A DNA stretch of 64,000 bases, taken from positions 62,001-126,000 of the forward strand of contig NZ_AVFL01000005.1 in the NCBI RefSeq assembly GCF_000576635.1. Direction: 5' to 3'. Below the pieces are notes generated by a model. The model searched no databases, was not told where the DNA came from, and saw only the letters and a list, made by a program, of their open reading frames with translations. Of the stretch, positions 35,047 through 44,302 are shown one piece after another; position 1 is the first letter of the stretch, and each line of letters begins with the position of its first letter. The stretch comes from Skermanella stibiiresistens SB22. GTDB lineage: Bacteria > Pseudomonadota > Alphaproteobacteria > Azospirillales > Azospirillaceae. The position numbers and the translations under genes are program-made.

Positions 35047-36597
35047 ATGGCCTTGCTCGATTGCGAGAACCTGCGCAAGAGCTTCTTCGGCGTCGAGGTG
35101 CTGCATGGCGTCTCGTTCTCGCTGGACCGCGGCCGGGTGCTGGGGCTGGTGGGGGAGAACGGCTCCGGCAAGTCCACCACCATGAACATCCTGGGCGGCG
35201 TGCTGCGGCGCGACGGCGGGCGGATCCGGCTGGACGGGGCCGATTACGAGCCGCGCGGGCCGAAGGACGCGCTGGCGCGCGGCATCGCCTTCATCCACCA
35301 GGAACTGAACCTGTTCGAGAACCTGTCGATCGAGGAGAACCTGTTCATCACCGGTTTCCCCCGGCTGGGCGCCGCGATCCCGTTCATCAACCGGGGCCGG
35401 ATGCGCCGCCGGGCGCGCGAGCTGCTGGAGCAGGTCGACATCCGCCACCCGCCCGGAACGCCGGTCGGCCAGTTGAGCCAGGGCGAGCGGCAGTTGGTCG
35501 AGATCGCCAAGGCGCTGAGCGTGGACGCCCGCGTGATCATCTTCGACGAGCCGACGACCTCGCTGACGAGGCGGGAGGCCGACCGCCTGTTCGGCATCAT
35601 CGAGCGGCTGCGCGGCCGCGGCATCGCGATGATCTATATCAGCCACGTGCTGGGCGACGTGACGCGGATCTGCGACGACATCACCGTGCTGCGTGATGGC
35701 GCGGTGGTCGGTGGCGGCCCCGTGGCCCAGATGCCGACCGAGCGGATGATCTCGCTGATGGTCGGGCGGACGCTGGACCAGCTGTTCCCCGAGCGGACCG
35801 CGACCCCGACCGACACGCCGGTGCTGGAGGTGCGGGGCGTCAGCCAGCCGGGCGTCGTCCACGAGATCGACTTCACCTTGCACGCCGGCGAGGTGCTGGG
35901 GATCGCCGGGCTGATGGGGGCCGGCCGCAGCGAGTTGGCCCGCATCCTGTTCGGCCTGGACAGTTTCAAGACCGGCACCATCGCGGTCGATGGCGTCGCG
36001 ATCGAGGCGCCGAGCCCCAGCGTCTGCATGGATCGCGGCATGGCTTTCCTGACGGAGGACCGGCGTGGCGAGGGGCTGATGATGCACGCCACCATCGCCG
36101 ACAACATCGCGCTGGCCTCGCTGGACGAGTACGCCTCGCCGTGGACCCGGTTCGTCGAGCGGACCCGGCTGGGCGACGAGGTCGGGCGGATCGGCCAGAA
36201 GGTCCGGATGCGCGCGGCGGACCCGATGGCGACCCTGGTGCGGCACCTGAGCGGCGGCAACCAGCAGAAGGTGGTGCTGGCCAAGTGGCTGCTGCGCGAG
36301 CCCAAGGTCTTCATCCTGGACGAGCCGACCCGCGGCATCGATGTCGGCGCCAAGTTCGAGATCTACAAGATCATCGACACGCTGGTGGCCGACGGCGCCG
36401 GGGTGCTGATGATCTCGTCGGAGATGGAGGAGCTGATCGGCCTGTGCGACCGCATCCTGGTGATGAACCACGGCGAGATCCAGGCCGAGTTCCGGCGCGG
36501 CGATTTCGACAGCGGGCGCATCCTGGAGGCCGCCATGAGACGGCGGGGAACCGAGGCCGCCGCGGCGCCGGCCGCCGCGATGAGGGAAGCTGTTTGA
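35047..36597 (+). CDS. Sugar ABC transporter ATP-binding protein (RbsA-like, double ATPase)
   Basis: A 516-residue tandem ATPase. The first half has Walker A GENGSGKST near residue 36, LSQGERQLVEIAKAL and Walker B VIIFDEPTTSL. The second half has the degenerate GLMGAGRSE P-loop and then LSGGNQQKVVLAKWL with FILDEPTRGIDVGAK, exactly the RbsA/XylG arrangement. Strong AGGAGG before ATG at 35047. It energises importer 1 and overlaps the next permease by one base. Confidence 0.95.
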   Translation: MALLDCENLRKSFFGVEVLHGVSFSLDRGRVLGLVGENGSGKSTTMNILGGVLRRDGGRIRLDGADYEPRGPKDALARGIAFIHQELNLFENLSIEENLFITGFPRLGAAIPFINRGRMRRRARELLEQVDIRHPPGTPVGQLSQGERQLVEIAKALSVDARVIIFDEPTTSLTRREADRLFGIIERLRGRGIAMIYISHVLGDVTRICDDITVLRDGAVVGGGPVAQMPTERMISLMVGRTLDQLFPERTATPTDTPVLEVRGVSQPGVVHEIDFTLHAGEVLGIAGLMGAGRSELARILFGLDSFKTGTIAVDGVAIEAPSPSVCMDRGMAFLTEDRRGEGLMMHATIADNIALASLDEYASPWTRFVERTRLGDEVGRIGQKVRMRAADPMATLVRHLSGGNQQKVVLAKWLLREPKVFILDEPTRGIDVGAKFEIYKIIDTLVADGAGVLMISSEMEELIGLCDRILVMNHGEIQAEFRRGDFDSGRILEAAMRRRGTEAAAAPAAAMREAV

Positions 36598-37577
36598 TGA
36601 ACGCCACACGCCTTCGTCTGGTCCTGCTGCGGAACGCGCCGGTGGCGCTGTTCATCGTGGTTCTGGCGGTGTTCGGCAGCCTGTCGGACAGGTTCCTGGA
36701 CGCCCAGAACTTCACCAACATCCTGATCCAGGCGTCGCACATCGCGATCCTGGGCATCGGCATGACCTTCGTGCTGTTGACCGCCGGGATCGACCTGTCG
36801 GTCGGCGCCGTGATGTACCTGTCGGTGGCGCTGCTGGGGATATACCTGGCCGACGTGCCGCCCTTGCTGGCGGTGCCGGCCATGATGGCGGCGGGGGCGC
36901 TGTTCGGTCTGGTCAACGCCTTCTTCATCGTGCGGCTGCGAGTGGCGGCCTTCATCGTGACCTTGGCGACGCTGTTCATCGGCCGCGGGCTGGCGCTATG
37001 GGTGACGGAAACCCGCATGGTCTTCTACAAGGACCACATCCTGTCGCTGGCGCGGGCGGAATGGCTGGGCGTGCCCTGGGCGATCTGGGTCTTCGCGATC
37101 GTCTTCGCGGCGGCGTGGCTGGTGCTGAACCACACCCCGTTCGGCCGCCAAGTCTACGCCGTGGGCGAGAACCCGGACGCCGCCGCCAAGGCCGGCATCA
37201 ACGTGCCGCTGGTGCTGACAGCCGTCTACGCGGTGTCGGGAGCCTGCGCCGGCATCGCGGGCTTCGTGTCGATCACCCAGGTGGGAGCCGCCGCCTCGTC
37301 CTTCGCCATGGAGAAGGAGTTCGCCGCCGTCGCCGCCGCCGTGCTGGGCGGCGTCAGCCTGTTCGGCGGGCGGGGCGGCGTGGCGGGCACCGTGTTCGGC
37401 GCGGTGCTGATCCAGACCGTGCAGAACGGCTTGGTCATCGTCAACGCCGACCCGTACATCTATCCGCTGGTGACCAGTTCGATCATCTTCCTGGCGGTCT
37501 TCGTGGACAGCCAGCGGTCCCGGATCCTGGAACGGCTGGGCCGCCGCCGCATCCGCATCGAGGAGAGACCCGTATGA
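36597..37577 (+). CDS. Sugar ABC transporter permease (RbsC-like), second permease
   Basis: A 326-residue membrane protein with the family signature FVLLTAGIDLSVGAVMYLSVAL near residue 60, VAAFIVTLATLFIGRG and AVLGGVSLFGGRGGVAGTVFGAVL. Its ATG shares a base with the ATPase stop (TGATG), and its own stop overlaps apsD as ATGA, so the genes are tightly coupled. Two different permeases in one ribose-type importer imply a heterodimeric channel. Confidence 0.94.
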   Translation: MNATRLRLVLLRNAPVALFIVVLAVFGSLSDRFLDAQNFTNILIQASHIAILGIGMTFVLLTAGIDLSVGAVMYLSVALLGIYLADVPPLLAVPAMMAAGALFGLVNAFFIVRLRVAAFIVTLATLFIGRGLALWVTETRMVFYKDHILSLARAEWLGVPWAIWVFAIVFAAAWLVLNHTPFGRQVYAVGENPDAAAKAGINVPLVLTAVYAVSGACAGIAGFVSITQVGAAASSFAMEKEFAAVAAAVLGGVSLFGGRGGVAGTVFGAVLIQTVQNGLVIVNADPYIYPLVTSSIIFLAVFVDSQRSRILERLGRRRIRIEERPV

Positions 37578-38668
37578 CATTCCCTTCCCCCTCCGGTTCT
37601 CCCGCCGCCTCCCCCGCCTATGGGCCGCGCACCGGCAAACTGCGCGGGACCCTGGTGGGCTGCGGCTTCTTCGCCGAGAACCACCTGAACGCCTGGACCG
37701 CCATGCGGGAGACCCCGCTGGAGGGTGTCGAGCTGGTGGCGGTGTGCGACCGCGACCTTGGCAAGGCGGAGGCCGCCGCGCGCCGGTTCGGCATCCCCCA
37801 TTTCTATGGCGACGCCGAGACGATGCTGGCCGAGCAACGGCCCGACTTCGTCGACATCGCGACCACCCTGCCCTCCCACAGGGCGCTGGTCGAGCTGGCC
37901 GCCCGGCAGGGCGTGCCGGCGATCTGCCAGAAGCCCTTCGCCGCCAGCCTGGAGGACGCCGAGGCCATGGTGCGGGCCTGCGCCGACGCCGGTGTCCAGC
38001 TGATGGTGCATGAGAACTTCCGCTGGCAGCACCCGCTGCTGGAGGTCAAGCGGGCGCTGGACGAGGGCTGGGTCGGCAAGCCCTTCTTCGGCCGGGTCCA
38101 GTTCCGCCATGGCTTCGACATCATCGCCAACCAGCCCTATCTGGCGGAGGACGAGCGCTACATCATCATGGATGTGGGCCTGCACCTGCTGGACGTGGCG
38201 CGCTTCCTGTTCGGCGAGGCCGGGCGGCTGTACTGCCGGACCGCCCGGGTGGACCCGCGCGTGCGGGGGGAGGACACCGCGACGATGCTGGTGGACTTCG
38301 CCAGCGGTGTCACCGGGGTGGTCGACCTGTCCACCGCGACCAAGACGGAGCCGGAGCCCTTCCCCGAATGCCTGATCAGGATCGAGGGCACGGAGGGGAC
38401 GATCGAGCTTGACCAGGGCTATCGGCTGGTGCTGAGCCGGACCGGCCACCGGGAAGTGCGGCCGGTCGACGCCGAGTTGCTGCCGTGGGCGAGCCGGCCC
38501 TGGCATGTGGTGCAGGACAGCGTGCTGGCGATCCAGCGCCATTGGGTCGACTGCCTGCGCGAGGGCCGCGAGCCGGACACCTCGGGGGCGGATAACCTGC
38601 GGACGCTGGAGTTGACGTTCGGGGCGTATGCGTCGGCGGAGACAGGTCAGGCGGTGGTGTTCGGGTGA
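37574..38668 (+). CDS. apsD: D-apiose dehydrogenase (Gfo/Idh/MocA family)
   Basis: A 364-residue NAD(P)-dependent oxidoreductase. The Rossmann segment LRGTLVGCGFFAENHLNAW starts near residue 24; the catalytic Lys is in ICQKPFAASLEDAEAM (EKP variant CQKP), followed by VHENFRWQHPLLEVK and the MDVGLHLLDVARFLFG segment of the C-terminal domain. As a pathway enzyme it would oxidise D-apiose to D-apionolactone for ApnL. The family assignment is firm; the apiose assignment comes from coupling to importer 1 and from the other pathway genes. Last gene of block 1. Confidence 0.85.
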   Translation: MTFPSPSGSPAASPAYGPRTGKLRGTLVGCGFFAENHLNAWTAMRETPLEGVELVAVCDRDLGKAEAAARRFGIPHFYGDAETMLAEQRPDFVDIATTLPSHRALVELAARQGVPAICQKPFAASLEDAEAMVRACADAGVQLMVHENFRWQHPLLEVKRALDEGWVGKPFFGRVQFRHGFDIIANQPYLAEDERYIIMDVGLHLLDVARFLFGEAGRLYCRTARVDPRVRGEDTATMLVDFASGVTGVVDLSTATKTEPEPFPECLIRIEGTEGTIELDQGYRLVLSRTGHREVRPVDAELLPWASRPWHVVQDSVLAIQRHWVDCLREGREPDTSGADNLRTLELTFGAYASAETGQAVVFG

Positions 38669-39036
38669 GGCTGGGGGGTGGGGTATGGCCGCGAATGTCA
38701 TCATTTGACATCATCAACGGGGGGCTAGGTGTTGTGGAGTGAACCCCTGGGCTGAGACACGGAAATTGATGACAGGCAGTTGGCGAGCGCTGATACATCC
38801 GGCGGCTTACGGGGTCGGGAACGATGGCGTCATCATTGATCCACGTCGTCCGGGATGCCGTCGCCTTCTTCATCGATTTACGTCAAGGCCACGCGTGATG
38901 ATATGGCAACGCTTTCATTGATCGCGCGCGTTGAATTGCCGCCCGTCGTCGCTCCCTCGCTCGTGGTCGTCCACCCTTCGTGCGCCGCCTTTGGTTCCCC
39001 ATTTCGGCGCCTCCGTCTCAGTCTCCCCTTTTCTTC

Positions 39037-39059
39037 GTGACCGGACTTGATCCGGTCAC
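39037..39059. repeat. Intergenic palindrome of the CCGGACTTGATCCGG type
   Basis: A perfect 9-bp stem (GTGACCGGA/TCCGGTCAC) with a 5-nt CTTGA loop, flanked by weaker pairing (TTCGTG / CACGAAG). Such elements are scattered between genes in many alphaproteobacteria. The 38669-39542 gap otherwise holds only a short dyad (ATGTCA/TGACAT at 38695-38711), the next repeat and no convincing gene. Confidence 0.65.
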
Positions 39060-39157
39060 CCACCACGAAGGCCAAAAATCCCCCACACGCCTACTCCCGC
39101 CCCTCCCCGTCAGCCGCCGCAACCCCGGATCAGCGGATGCCAACCACCGTTCGATTT

Positions 39158-39194
39158 TATCAGGATGAAGAGGATTTACAGGATGGACACAGAT
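39158..39194 (+). repeat. Dispersed repeat related to the 4.1-kb inverted repeat
   Basis: The sequence around GATGAAGAGGATTTACAGG then ATGGACACAGAT shares the core AAGAGGA...GGATGGACAC with the right arm at 4158-4204. It marks the left edge of the accessory stretch that splits the apiose locus. Confidence 0.55.
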
Positions 39195-39542
39195 CCCGCG
39201 AAGCCCCTGCCCCCTGGAAGCGCCACCGGGGTCATTGTGACCGGCTGAAAAACGTCGAAAAGGTCATTGAACGTCACTATCCCGTGCTTCCGGGCACCGA
39301 AGAGGATGACCCGAACACCACCGCCGGGTGGGCCAGCTTCGTTCGATATGCACTTGTCAAAGAACCAGCCCCGCTGGGACGCGTAAAGTGGTAACACGTT
39401 GGCTCCCGGAATACAATCCTAGTGCGGAATGCGCCACTCACTTACTCCGACACCTTCGCCTCCTTAGCACTTTTCCAGGTACCTTTAAAAACACCTTGAA
39501 GCGTGCTAACTGTAGCCTCGGCATTGGTAGGAGGACACGCAC

Positions 39543-39791
39543 ATGGCAAGCCGGATCCTGACGGAGATGACCGCGAGCGTCTCCGAATTGAAGAGAAATC
39601 CCATGGGCACGGTGGCGGCTGGCGAAGGGTCCCCGGTGGCGATCCTCAATCGCAATGAGCCGGCATTCTACTGTGTTCCAGCCAAGGCGTTCGAAGCCAT
39701 GATGGAACGCCTGGAAGATTTTGAGCTCAATGCAATCGCGGAAGCTCGCAGGGGTCAGCCCGTTATAAAAGTCACGCTTGATGATCTTTGA
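39543..39791 (+). CDS. Phd/YefM (RelB/StbD-type) antitoxin
   Basis: An 82-residue protein. MTASVSELKRNPMGTVAAGEGSP is the DNA-binding N-terminal motif of the Phd/YefM family, and VAILNRNEPAFYCVPAKAFEAM completes the domain; the acidic tail wraps the toxin. TAGGAGGA lies before the ATG. Its end overlaps relE by 11 bases, the usual type II toxin-antitoxin layout. The pair should autoregulate through the antitoxin. Confidence 0.92.
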   Translation: MASRILTEMTASVSELKRNPMGTVAAGEGSPVAILNRNEPAFYCVPAKAFEAMMERLEDFELNAIAEARRGQPVIKVTLDDL

Positions 39792-40062
39792 GCTTGCCTT
39801 CCTTGACGAAGCCTTAAAGGAGTGGCGCAATCTGGACAATGGCACCAGAGAGCAGTTCAAGAAGAAGCTGGCCGAGCGCTTGGAACACCCTCGCGTTCCT
39901 TCAGCCAAACTCTCAGGCCACAATGATCGTTACAAGATCAAGCTACGAAGTGTGGGCTACAGGCTGGTATATGAGGTCCACGACGGTCAGTTAGTCGTCG
40001 TCGTCATTGCTGTTGGGAAGCGTGACCGTAGCGAGGTTTACAAGGCTGCGGCGAATCGATAG
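39781..40062 (+). CDS. relE: RelE/ParE superfamily toxin (RelE-like)
   Basis: A 93-residue protein starting MIFELAFLDEALKEWRNLD, with LSGHNDRYKIKLRSVGYRLVYEV and VVVIAVGKRDRSEVYKAAANR, the RelE core and catalytic C-terminal segment. RelE toxins cleave mRNA in the ribosomal A site. Conserved Arg and Lys residues in LRSVGYR and GKRDR are present, so it is probably active. ATG at 39781 lies inside the antitoxin gene; a TTG three bases earlier is also in frame. Confidence 0.93.
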   Translation: MIFELAFLDEALKEWRNLDNGTREQFKKKLAERLEHPRVPSAKLSGHNDRYKIKLRSVGYRLVYEVHDGQLVVVVIAVGKRDRSEVYKAAANR

Positions 40063-40434
40063 ATGATGGATGACATAACGGCTGCTGATGCGCTGACTCT
40101 CCGATGTCAAATGCCGTTGCTCTCTACCCGCCAATCTGCGGGATACGGAACAAAGTGGATGGAGATTAGCCGTGCGACAATCTACTGTGCCTTCGTTCCT
40201 CTAGAAGGCCGCACATTGGACTTAAAATCATTCTGCCCCTTTTACTTACTGAACCTAACACCTGATTTACGCTGAGACGATATAGGACGAAACCCTTTGT
40301 CATAAGTTAATTGAAACCATACAGTATCTAAGTTTTCAGCCCTTTTCTCGTGTTAAGATCTTAATTTCGATTGATGATATTTCGTTGATATGCTACCAAT
40401 TAATGGTGAAGTCAGTATTGACATAGGAATAACC
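40063..40434. other. Gap after relE; base composition turns AT-rich
   Basis: No convincing gene. A 70-codon reading directly after relE has no family resemblance. From about 40270 the sequence becomes strongly AT-rich, marking entry to foreign DNA. Confidence 0.5.
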
Positions 40435-41643
40435 ATGACGTTATGGCAGGTTTGGAATTTTGCACACATGAGCATGTCAAAAGGTCTTAAAGCAGTCCCA
40501 ATTTATTTTACACGGATTTTTCTAAAAGCTGCCTGCGGGATGCTTATTAGCGTAATTCTTGGGAATGGAATTCTGCTATACCATTGCATGAACAATAGTA
40601 TTCCTTTCATCGATGCATTTAGATCAATCGGCCCATACATGAGCTTTATTGCAGCACTTTTCGTTGGTTTGTTAATAATTCTTTCTGCTTGCATTTCTGC
40701 CCCTACAGTTTTTGTTCAAATCAGTGATCGTGATGCATATTTGAGTTATTTGGGCCAGCAATTAATATTTTCTAATTTCTGGCTTCGAAAGATAGAGATG
40801 TATATACGAATGTCTGGAGCTAGCCTTCTTTTTTATACATTCTCTATGATATTCTTCTTTTATGAACTTGATTTTCCAGCGTTTGGGCGCAATATTTTCT
40901 TTTTGATATTTATGATTTTAACAATTTTTATAATATCGACACTTGGCAGGTTTACTTGGTGTATCTACCATAATTATCGAGTATCCGATGTAAGCAGCGA
41001 AATTCGTCCCAAAATGGATTTCCTTCATACATTTTATTTTCATAATTTTATGTCAATTTTTTGGTTTTTACTAGTAGGATTGTTAGCTTTGAGAGCTCTC
41101 GCTCACCACTACCCTGATGTTGATGAACAGTCAGCTATAATATTATTAGGATTAACATCAATCATTATAATTTTTATCCATTTCCTGATGGAACCGACAG
41201 GTGCAAAAAAACCACTCCCACTATGGCTTCCTCCTGTTTTGTTTACCATGACATTGTTGTTTGTATTTCCTGGGTTCGGCCAATTTAGTACATCTGCTCT
41301 GCGTGCGTATAACGCTGGAGGAGGACTTCCTATCTTAATTACATTCGATAAACAGAAGCAGGTTCCTTGCTCCCTTAATGATTTAACTACTCAGGAAGCT
41401 GCATCATGCTATGTTACTGGTTTCTATAGTTCGTTTTCAATTTATCCGCTGAAGCTATTGACAAGTGATCACGTATATGTTGGAAAACCAATTATCGAAG
41501 ATGGGTATTCTCCAAAACTCAATGATACGGTATTTGAGAAAATGGGCAAAAAGCCGGAAGTTTTGACTATTGTCATCAACAGAGATTCAATAAACGGAAT
41601 AATTTTCCTCAAGCCTGAAAAAGTGTCGAGAAAAATAGATTAG
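40435..41643 (+). CDS. Unknown AT-rich polytopic membrane protein
   Basis: I do not recognise this 402-residue protein. It has about seven to eight hydrophobic segments (for example near residues 30-55, 65-95, 130-155, 160-180, 205-230, 235-255 and 265-285) and then a soluble C-terminal domain of about 110 residues (from ALRAYNAGGGLPILIT on) that contains CSLNDLTTQEAASCYV. ATG at 40435 has AGGA six bases upstream; an ATG at 40390 is possible. Its base composition is far more AT-rich than the rest of the window, a sign of recent transfer. It faces the putative lipoprotein gene tail to tail. Confidence 0.75.
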   Translation: MTLWQVWNFAHMSMSKGLKAVPIYFTRIFLKAACGMLISVILGNGILLYHCMNNSIPFIDAFRSIGPYMSFIAALFVGLLIILSACISAPTVFVQISDRDAYLSYLGQQLIFSNFWLRKIEMYIRMSGASLLFYTFSMIFFFYELDFPAFGRNIFFLIFMILTIFIISTLGRFTWCIYHNYRVSDVSSEIRPKMDFLHTFYFHNFMSIFWFLLVGLLALRALAHHYPDVDEQSAIILLGLTSIIIIFIHFLMEPTGAKKPLPLWLPPVLFTMTLLFVFPGFGQFSTSALRAYNAGGGLPILITFDKQKQVPCSLNDLTTQEAASCYVTGFYSSFSIYPLKLLTSDHVYVGKPIIEDGYSPKLNDTVFEKMGKKPEVLTIVINRDSINGIIFLKPEKVSRKID

Positions 41644-41872
41644 GAACAACCTCTTATTACAATAGGGCCGATAATTTCCCGACATTGATCTTCAATCTAG
41701 ATCGTATTGCTTTCAAAAAAGATACGGAAAGTTCCAGAGTTGATTTTCAGCATGCTATCTGTAGATAATATTGAGATAACTATGAGTGTCATTTTGCCAA
41801 CCTCACTCATGACGATACTCACACTGATAATTTAATGATCTATTGCAAGCCTATTCAGATGAATGCTTCTAT

Positions 41873-42709
41873 TTATAATGGTTTTCCAACTGCAGCGCAT
41901 TCGGATTCACCCATTGTCTCAACTCGCCCGTCAATCCTTTTACAAACAACAGCTTTACCTCTTACGGCGCCCGGATCATTTCTGACTGTATCAGCACCCC
42001 AAATGGCCTTACTGGCTTCTCGAGTTCCAGTACGAACATTACCTTCATCCTTGAGGAATCCGGTCAAAACGCGATACTTTATAAACGTGTTTGCAGCATC
42101 CACTATTTCAATGCGCGCGCCGCGAAAGCCGACAATTCGATCGGTAGATACCTCAAACGTAAGGTCCTGAGTAAACGCAGGTCGTGCCATATCATTTGAG
42201 AATTCCCGATAACTCAGGAAAATCGTTTTACCTGATCTCCCTGTGTATACCAGATGCTCCTGTAGCGATTTAGGTCGAACACCAGTCACAACTGTCTCAA
42301 ACGATAGAAGCGATGGCGCTATTCTCATGTTTGGTTCACCAGCAAGCGATACGACGCCATCTTTTTCTTCTAGACAATGGGCGTTACAGTAAATTTTGGT
42401 AGTTGGCGTATCTGACACGTGAAGGAATTTGGTACCGGCAGGAATCTGCCGGGCTGGATTGAGGTAAGAAAAATCTACGGGCGAAATCAATACGATTGCA
42501 TCTACAGTTTCCTCCAGCTCTTCATATATGATAGTTTCTCCTACTTCTCTTTGTGATAACTCATTGATTTTTGGCTTAGTGACAAGCTCAATACGCTTTG
42601 CTGCAAGGGTATGCTGTACTGCGAGAGCGGATACAGCATCTGGCTGAGACTTCACGCATGCAGTAATGCAGATTGTACTTATTAAGGTGATGTAAGTGAT
42701 TTTTTTCAT
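41873..42709 (-). CDS. Unknown putative lipoprotein, AT-rich
   Basis: A 278-residue protein that I cannot assign. The N terminus MKKITYITLISTICITACVKS looks like a lipoprotein signal, with Cys18 as the possible lipidated residue (ITAC, an imperfect lipobox). The mature part is hydrophilic and beta-rich, with a CNAHC pair near residue 110 and CKRIDG near residue 255. Start ATG at 42709; a TTG nine bases upstream is also in frame. Base composition is AT-rich like the convergent membrane gene, so they probably arrived together. The 41644-41872 gap between them holds no clear terminator. Confidence 0.72.
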   Translation of the reverse strand: MKKITYITLISTICITACVKSQPDAVSALAVQHTLAAKRIELVTKPKINELSQREVGETIIYEELEETVDAIVLISPVDFSYLNPARQIPAGTKFLHVSDTPTTKIYCNAHCLEEKDGVVSLAGEPNMRIAPSLLSFETVVTGVRPKSLQEHLVYTGRSGKTIFLSYREFSNDMARPAFTQDLTFEVSTDRIVGFRGARIEIVDAANTFIKYRVLTGFLKDEGNVRTGTREASKAIWGADTVRNDPGAVRGKAVVCKRIDGRVETMGESECAAVGKPL

Positions 42710-42797
42710 TTTGCTCAATCCACTTAGTTGTTTTAAAGGTATTTTTTGATTTTAGTATGCCCGAAGGTCGCATATCACAGATCTACAACTAGAATAA

Positions 42798-43010
42798 TCA
42801 GATCCTACGGTCGATATCACCCCGTTCTGCCATCGGATTGAGGTCGAACTTCAATGATCCCCACCGCTCCCATTCCAAACAGCCCCATCCTTGATATTCC
42901 GGGGTAACCCGATCAGACTCGTCACAGCCTCGCACCCGCGGGGCGGCCGGATCGAGGAGCTGGAATTCCCCGATCCGACCTAACCATCGATAACCCGGTT
43001 TAAGGAACGA
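42798..43010 (-). pseudogene. Possible protein remnant (C-terminal fragment)
   Basis: The minus strand reads a protein-like end here (GYRWLGRIGEFQLLDP, then QGWGCLEWERWGSLKFD) and stops at 42798. Upstream of about 43010 the same frame loses this character and I see no proper start. It may be the decayed end of a gene. I do not recognise the family. Confidence 0.25.
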
Positions 43011-43015
43011 TATCA

Positions 43016-43213
43016 ATGGCTGAGTCGAGCAATAGCACAACCGGCGCGACCGCGCGCCACTCTTTGTTTTCCGCCGCCGCAGGGGCTTCGGCTCCCGCGG
43101 CGGCGGGAACGCCAAGCGCGCCGCGCGGTGCCTTCGGTGCCAGCTTCCTCCTTTCCAAATCCTTCGGCGGGCGTTCGCGCAATCCGGGGCGGGACCTTCG
43201 CTTAGGCGGCTGA
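43016..43213 (+). CDS. Small Ala/Ser/Gly-rich open frame, doubtful
   Basis: A 65-codon frame with AAGGA eight bases before the ATG. The product is low in complexity (AAAGASAPAAAGTPSAP) with a basic end and matches nothing I know. It may be non-coding. Confidence 0.25.
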   Translation: MAESSNSTTGATARHSLFSAAAGASAPAAAGTPSAPRGAFGASFLLSKSFGGRSRNPGRDLRLGG

Positions 43214-43373
43214 TCCCGACATCGGCGATTTGAACACGCGCGGGGCCATCGGGCCGCGATGGGGAGTGTTTTCGGCGGGCCGCGGCGTGTGGCTTTCCGG
43301 AATGCGCCATCCCTTCGCCTGGACGCCCGTGGTCCGCGTTCGACGTTCCAGCAGCGTGAAGGTGGATTTGGAA

Positions 43374-43622
43374 ATGAAGAAGGACATGGATTCCGCGACG
43401 GACGGGTCCGGCTCGTCCTCACCCTTGGGGATCGCGCTCAACGTGGTTTCGGCGTTGAAGGAATTGGGCTTGGTGGTCATCGAGACCGAACCGACCGACG
43501 CCATGGTGGCGGCTGGCGTGGCGGCCGGCAGGACGAAGCCTGACGGCGGTGCCGAAGCGGCCCGCGCCATTTTCAAGGCCATGCTAAGGGTCGGGGGAAG
43601 ACCGGCGGAGCTTCCGCGATAG
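43374..43622 (+). CDS. Small hypothetical protein with phage-type C-terminal motif
   Basis: An 82-residue product. ETEPTDAMVAAGVAAGR followed by AARAIFKAMLRVGG matches a short module common at the end of phage and prophage hypothetical proteins (xPTDAMxxAG ... Ax(I/V)(Y/F)xAML). The start is uncertain: ATG at 43374 or GTG at 43362. No other phage genes are near. The function is unknown. Confidence 0.55.
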   Translation: MKKDMDSATDGSGSSSPLGIALNVVSALKELGLVVIETEPTDAMVAAGVAAGRTKPDGGAEAARAIFKAMLRVGGRPAELPR

Positions 43623-43771
43623 GCAGCGACCCGGTGCCCGGCGCTGCGGTGCGGCATCGCGACGCGGCGTCACGCCGTGGCGATCGTGGGCGGCGATGGG
43701 GGCCGGTGGCGGTGGCGGATGTCCCTCGCGCCGGAGCCTTCGTCTTGTCGATTTTCCTGGGGGGGGGGCGG

Positions 43772-44098
43772 ATGAATGCCCAAGTCCACATACTTGATGA
43801 AGTTCCGCCGGGAGGGCCGCGGCGGGATTCCGGGCGGGAGCGCCTGATGCTGGGGCTCGCCGTGCGGACACTGGGCAAGCTGCTGGTCATCTGGGGCGCG
43901 CTGCTGCCGCTGATCACCCTGCCCTCCACCGCCTTCGGCCCCTATGGCGTCGTGCCGCTGCTGCACATCTCGCTGCGGTCGATGCATGCTTGGATCGGGC
44001 CGGTTCAGGTTGGTTATGATGATGTCATTGTCGGCGCGCTGCTGCTGGTGGGCGTCGGGTTGTCGTTCCTGATGCTGCCGAAATCACCGCGGGCTTGA
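43772..44098 (+). CDS. Small membrane protein, unknown
   Basis: A 108-residue product with two clear hydrophobic segments: LGKLLVIWGALLPLITLPSTA (about residues 33-53) and VIVGALLLVGVGLSFLMLP (about 84-102). The N terminus is polar. ATG at 43772 lies just after a G-rich run that serves as ribosome-binding site. A perfect 15-bp hairpin follows 14 bp after the stop. I do not recognise a family. Confidence 0.6.
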   Translation: MNAQVHILDEVPPGGPRRDSGRERLMLGLAVRTLGKLLVIWGALLPLITLPSTAFGPYGVVPLLHISLRSMHAWIGPVQVGYDDVIVGALLLVGVGLSFLMLPKSPRA

Positions 44099-44111
44099 GG
44101 GGGTGGGATTC

Positions 44112-44148
44112 GAATCACCGGTCTCGCGATGGCCGAGACCGGTGATTC
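44112..44148 (+). terminator. Strong hairpin after the small membrane gene (no U-tract)
   Basis: A perfect 15-bp stem (GAATCACCGGTCTCG / CGAGACCGGTGATTC) with a 7-nt loop. It starts 14 bp after the stop codon. There is no run of T afterwards, so it may stabilise the 3' end or pause polymerase rather than terminate alone. Further on, ATACT-TT-AGTAT (44217-44228) is a short dyad that could be an operator. Confidence 0.5.
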
Positions 44149-44302
44149 GGGTTGCCCACGGGTTCGAGCGGTCTAGACTGAAAGGCGGGCCGCTGGGAAT
44201 GCCAGTTCTGTTGGACATACTTTAGTATTCATTAAGTTGTATTGGATGGACTCTTATTCGCGTTGGTGAGAATATCCTGATAATCGGATCAGGAGTTTTC
44301 CC

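Noticed and set aside
40063-40275. A 70-codon frame directly after relE
   Set aside because: No ribosome-binding site of note and no family resemblance; it starts only because ATG happens to follow the relE stop.
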